A stretch of DNA of 64,000 nt, from NCBI RefSeq assembly GCF_011806565.1, contig NZ_JAATOP010000013.1, positions 21,063-85,062 of the forward strand. The letters run 5' to 3'. Positions within the stretch are counted from its first letter, which is position 1. Each line of letters starts with the position of its first letter. Shown here piece after piece: positions 60,554 through 64,000 of the stretch. The notes below the pieces were generated by a model, which worked only from the letters and a program-made list of their open reading frames with translations, was not told the origin of the DNA and searched no databases. The position numbers and the translations under genes are program-made. The DNA is from Marivivens donghaensis. Lineage in GTDB: Bacteria > Pseudomonadota > Alphaproteobacteria > Rhodobacterales > Rhodobacteraceae.

Positions 60554-61687
60554 ATGGACATCCCTGCATTCGCCTTCGCTACTGCTAACGAAATCGTCTT
60601 CGGGCGGGGAAAGGCGCGGCAATCTCCTCCACGGATCGCCTCATTGGGGCGGTCCGTTTTTGTTGTGACGGGCCAGAATGCGGCACGAAACGAATGGCTT
60701 TTTGATGCGCTGAGAGCCGAGGGCTGCGAGGTCCGTACGTTTTCGGTCGCGAAGGAGCCTGACGTTGAGACCATTCTGGCCGGCGTCGCAGCCGCTAAAG
60801 GGTGCGATGTTGTTGTCGCAATCGGCGGCGGTGCTGTCATCGACGCAGGTAAGGCGATTGCCGCGATCGTACCCGCCAGCCGCGATCTGATGGACCATCT
60901 CGAAGTCGTCGGCAAAGGCTTACCGCTCGACAACCCTCCCCTGCCCTTTGTCGCGATGCCGACAACCTCGGGCACCGGCGCCGAAGTCACGAAGAACGCC
61001 GTGATCGACGTGCCAGAACACAAGCGCAAGGTCAGCCTGCGCGACAACCGGATGCTCGCAGACCTCGCGATCATCGACCCTGCCTTGACGGATAACTGTC
61101 CGAAGGCGATCACGCTGGCCTCCGGCCTCGACGCGATCACGCAGGTTATCGAGCCTTACATCTGCACACGCGCGAACCCGATGACGGACGCGCTATGCAG
61201 CGATGCGATTCCGCGCGGGCTGAAGGCGATCCAAACACTGATGGAGCGCGAAGACACCGCCGCGCGCGACGACATGGCGCTGGTCAGCCTGTTCGGCGGC
61301 CTCGCTTTGGCCAACGCGGGCCTCGGCGTCGTTCACGGGCTTGCGGGGCCGCTGGGCGGGCTGACGGGCGCACCTCACGGTGCGATCTGCGGCGCTCTGC
61401 TGCCGCATGGCCTCGCCACAAACCTGAGTGCCGATCCCGACAATCAACGCATCGCCGAGGTGATCCGGTGGATCGCCGATGCGTTCGGCACGACCGAACA
61501 GAACGCGCTCGGCGCACTGACAGATTGGTCGCGGGCCAACGGGCTGAAAGGGCTGGACGATATGGGCATCTCGCAAGGGGCGCGCGAGGCCGCCGCAAAA
61601 GCTACCGAAACGTCATCTTCAATGAAGGCCAACCCCGTACGACTAACGTATGAGCAATTGATAGCCCTTATGGAAAATGCACGCTAA
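60554..61687 (+). CDS. Iron-containing alcohol dehydrogenase
   Basis: 377 residues, Fe-ADH fold, NAD-dependent. Cofactor segments: VVVAIGGGAVIDAGKAIAAI near 91 and MPTTSGTGAEVTKNAVI near 135. Metal ligands appear in ASGLDAITQVIEPY (Asp) near 193 and in VVHGLAGPLGGLTGAPHGAI near 258 (two His). This gene is not part of the classical eryABCD set; it sits 9 bases after eryC and 33 before eryD. It may oxidise the free polyol or reduce an aldehyde by-product. Substrate unknown. Confidence 0.88.
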   Translation: MDIPAFAFATANEIVFGRGKARQSPPRIASLGRSVFVVTGQNAARNEWLFDALRAEGCEVRTFSVAKEPDVETILAGVAAAKGCDVVVAIGGGAVIDAGKAIAAIVPASRDLMDHLEVVGKGLPLDNPPLPFVAMPTTSGTGAEVTKNAVIDVPEHKRKVSLRDNRMLADLAIIDPALTDNCPKAITLASGLDAITQVIEPYICTRANPMTDALCSDAIPRGLKAIQTLMEREDTAARDDMALVSLFGGLALANAGLGVVHGLAGPLGGLTGAPHGAICGALLPHGLATNLSADPDNQRIAEVIRWIADAFGTTEQNALGALTDWSRANGLKGLDDMGISQGAREAAAKATETSSSMKANPVRLTYEQLIALMENAR

Positions 61688-61720
61688 AGCATTCTGACTG
61701 AGCGAACGGGAGGATACACA

Positions 61721-62674
61721 GTGATGGCCAAAGAACGTCAGATCTCGGACAACGAGCACAGCCTCGCGATCCGTGCCGCGTGGCTGCACTATGTCGGAGG
61801 CCTCACGCAGGCTGCGGTTGCCAAACGCCTCGGTGTGCCGTCGGTCAAAGCGCATCGCCTGATATCGAAGGCTGTTGCCGAAGGCGCTGTCAAAGTGTCG
61901 ATCGACGGCGACATTGTCGAATGCATTGAGCTCGAAGAACAGCTCTGCAAAAAGTTCAACCTTCAGAGCTGTGACATCGCGCCCGACCTCGGCGAAGACG
62001 GAATGCCAATTCGCGCCCTTTCGCTCGCTGGCGCATCCCGCCTGCGCCGTTGGCTCGAAGCGGGCAAGCACGACATGATCGGCATCGGCCATGGACGGAC
62101 GCTGGCTGCCGCAGTGCGCGCCATGCCGAATTTCGAAACCAAGGAACTGCGCTTCGTCTCGCTGCTCGGCGGCCTGACCCGTAATTTCTCCGCCAACCCG
62201 CACGACGTGATGCACCTTCTGGCCGAGAAAACAGGCGCACGCGCCTACGTCATGCCTGTACCGTTCTTCGCCAATACGGCGCACGACCGTCAGGTGCTGC
62301 TTTCACAAAATGGCGTTCGTGAGGTGTTCGAACTGGCCGAGAATTCATCGCTCAAGATTGTCGGCGTCGGCACGGTCGATACAGACACCCAGTTGGTCAA
62401 TTCCGGCATGATCGAACAGGACGAGATCACCCAGATCGCCAATGCCGGAGCGGCAGGCGAACTTCTCGGCCACTTCTTTGCCGAAGACGGATCGGTGCTG
62501 GAAACGACCCTCACCTCTCGTACGCTTGCTGTGTCGATGGAGAAGGGCAAAACCGACCGCATTGTCGCGCTGGCTGGCGGGCCGTCTAAGGTCAAGGCGA
62601 TCAGGGCTGTCCTGCGCTCCGGTCGCCTGTCCGGCCTCATCACCGACGAACAGACCGCGCGGGCGCTGCTGTAA
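61721..62674 (+). CDS. eryD: SorC-family regulator EryD
   Basis: 317 residues (Brucella EryD about 316). HTH at 15-55 (LAIRAAWLHYVGGLTQAAVA, KRLGVPSVKAHRLISKAV), then the SorC sugar-phosphate domain (MIGIGHGRTLAAAVRAM, RFVSLLGGLTRNFSANPHDV, DRIVALAGGPSKVKAIRAVL). Represses the ery operon until the tetritol phosphate accumulates, by analogy with Brucella. GTG at 61721 lies seven bases after GGGAGG; ATG at 61724 is nearly as good. Confidence 0.9.
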   Translation: MMAKERQISDNEHSLAIRAAWLHYVGGLTQAAVAKRLGVPSVKAHRLISKAVAEGAVKVSIDGDIVECIELEEQLCKKFNLQSCDIAPDLGEDGMPIRALSLAGASRLRRWLEAGKHDMIGIGHGRTLAAAVRAMPNFETKELRFVSLLGGLTRNFSANPHDVMHLLAEKTGARAYVMPVPFFANTAHDRQVLLSQNGVREVFELAENSSLKIVGVGTVDTDTQLVNSGMIEQDEITQIANAGAAGELLGHFFAEDGSVLETTLTSRTLAVSMEKGKTDRIVALAGGPSKVKAIRAVLRSGRLSGLITDEQTARALL

Positions 62675-62768
62675 GCTTAACCTATACAAATGCTTTTCGG
62701 CCCGATTGGCGTTGCGTGACTGTAAGACGCTCGACTAGTCTCCCCCTGTAACGAGGAGGACGCATACA

Positions 62769-64000
62769 ATGACCGACAAACCCATGGGCCTGCAAACACT
62801 TGCCATTCACGCAGGCGCCGAACCCGATCCCGCCACTGGCGCACGTCAGGTTCCGATTTATCAATCCACATCATACGTTTTCAAAGATGCCGACCACGCC
62901 GCGCGTTTGTTCAACCTCGAAGAGGTCGGCTACATCTATTCACGCCTGACCAACCCGACCGTGAACGCCCTTGCCGCGCGTGTCGCGGCCCTCGAAGGCG
63001 GCGCAGGAGCGGTCTGCTGTTCGTCAGGCCACGCGGCGCAGATCATGGCGCTCTTCCCGCTGATGTGTCCCGGCTGCAACGTTGTGTCCTCGTCGCGCCT
63101 CTATGGCGGCACGATCACGCAGTTCAGCCAGACGATCCGCCGCTTCGGGTGGGAGGCCAAGTTCGTCGACACCGACGACCTTGATGCCGTCAAAGCTGCG
63201 ATCGACGAGAATACGCGCGCTATTTTCTGCGAAACCATCGCCAACCCCGGCGGCTACGTCACCGACCTCGATGCAATGGCGAAGATCGCTGACGAGGCTG
63301 GCGTTCCGCTCATTGTGGACAATACAACGGCTACGCCCTTCCTCTGCCGCCCGATCGAACACGGCGCGACACTTGTCGTCCATTCGGCCACCAAATACCT
63401 GACCGGTAACGGCACGGTCACGGGCGGCGTGGTTGTCGACTCCGGCAAATTCGACTGGTCCGCGTCGGACAAGTTCCCGTCCCTCTCGCAGCCCGAACCT
63501 GCCTATCACGGCTTGAACTTCCATGGCGCACTCGGAGCCATGGCCTTCACATTCCACTCCATCGCAGTTGGCCTTCGCGACCTTGGCATGACGATGAACC
63601 CGCAGGGTGCACACTATACGCTGATGGGCATCGAGACGCTCGGCCTACGAATGGAGCGCCACGTACAGAACGCAAAAGCGGTCGCCGAATGGCTCGAGAA
63701 CGATCCTCGCGTTGAAGGTGTGACTTACGCCGGACTGGAGAGTTCGCTGTCTTACGAGCGCGGCCAACGGATCGTCCCGAACGGCGCTGGTGCGTTGTTC
63801 ACGGTTGCAGTCAAAGGCGGATACGATGCCTGCGTAAAGCTGGTGGACAGTCTGAAGCTGTTCAGCCACGTCGCAAACCTCGGCGACACACGTAGCCTCA
63901 TCATCCACCCTGCCTCCACCACCCACCGTCAGCTGGACGAAGAGCAGCAGGTTAAGGCTGGAGCTGGTCCGAACGTTGTGCGGATTTCGATCGGGATTGA
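62769..64000 (+). CDS. metY: O-acetylhomoserine aminocarboxypropyltransferase, 3' end cut by window edge
   Basis: PLP enzyme making homocysteine directly from O-acetylhomoserine and sulfide. 410 codons are visible of about 430. Motifs: GLQTLAIHAGAEPDPATGAR at the N terminus, YIYSRLTNPTVNALAARVAA, CCSSGHAAQIMALFPL, and the PLP lysine in VVHSATKYLTGNGTVTGG near residue 210. GAGGAGGA lies before the ATG. Unrelated to the neighbouring ery operon. Frame is open to base 64000. Confidence 0.93.
   Translation, partial: MTDKPMGLQTLAIHAGAEPDPATGARQVPIYQSTSYVFKDADHAARLFNLEEVGYIYSRLTNPTVNALAARVAALEGGAGAVCCSSGHAAQIMALFPLMCPGCNVVSSSRLYGGTITQFSQTIRRFGWEAKFVDTDDLDAVKAAIDENTRAIFCETIANPGGYVTDLDAMAKIADEAGVPLIVDNTTATPFLCRPIEHGATLVVHSATKYLTGNGTVTGGVVVDSGKFDWSASDKFPSLSQPEPAYHGLNFHGALGAMAFTFHSIAVGLRDLGMTMNPQGAHYTLMGIETLGLRMERHVQNAKAVAEWLENDPRVEGVTYAGLESSLSYERGQRIVPNGAGALFTVAVKGGYDACVKLVDSLKLFSHVANLGDTRSLIIHPASTTHRQLDEEQQVKAGAGPNVVRISIGI

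Overview
The window reads as the chromosome of a Roseobacter-group (Rhodobacterales) alphaproteobacterium. The GC-rich coding style, tightly packed operons, sugar ABC transporters, RTX-type secreted proteins, an iol locus and an ery locus of the rhizobial/Brucella type, and a MaoC-Pta fusion beside ackA all fit this. No tRNA, rRNA, CRISPR array, insertion sequence or integrase was seen.

Layout. (1) 1-9313, minus strand: half of a myo-inositol catabolic region. It holds a sterol-desaturase-like hydroxylase, a sugar ABC transporter (binding protein, permease, ATPase), a TIM-barrel isomerase, an inositol-dehydrogenase-like oxidoreductase, a second TIM-barrel isomerase, a small monooxygenase and iolC-DUF2090, which runs off the left edge. 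(2) 9488-18259, plus strand: two LacI regulators, an IolI-like isomerase, an SDR, three Gfo/Idh/MocA oxidoreductases including iolG, iolE, and a decayed phytanoyl-CoA-dioxygenase-like gene. (3) 18210-24126: DUF6653, a membrane-anchored LuxR-type regulator, a secreted Asp/Gly-rich repeat protein, cardiolipin synthase, a Na+/H+ antiporter and a DUF2793 protein. (4) 24324-32623: three RTX proteins, a Wza-like export lipoprotein, UDP-galactopyranose mutase and a glycosyltransferase, a surface and matrix block. (5) 32624-36986: deoxyribose catabolism (ALDH, deoC, SorC-type regulator). (6) 37195-39823: a DUF882 peptidase and ilvD, followed by an intergenic region with a likely small RNA. (7) 40272-45823: an oligopeptide transporter. 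(8) 46161-51617: MaoC-Pta, ackA, a NikR-like repressor, a Ni/Co uptake operon and aroQ. (9) 51704-62674: an erythritol-type polyol locus, with transporter genes leftward and eryA-eryB-eryC-alcohol dehydrogenase-eryD rightward. (10) The 5' part of metY.

How it works together. Inositol enters through the ABC system, is oxidised by IolG and dehydrated by IolE; IolC phosphorylates a later ring-opened product. Polyol enters through the second ABC system, is phosphorylated by EryA, oxidised by EryB and epimerised by EryC, with EryD as the likely regulator.

Most notable points: a NikR homologue that keeps the DNA-binding arm and has a perfect GTATGA-N16-TCATAC operator, yet lacks all four canonical nickel ligands; clustered TGACGT half-sites around the second LacI gene; three independent gene lesions confined to the inositol region; a probable unannotated small transcript downstream of ilvD; and an iron-type alcohol dehydrogenase inserted between eryC and eryD. 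Two of the lesions are 1-2 base frameshifts and could be sequencing errors.
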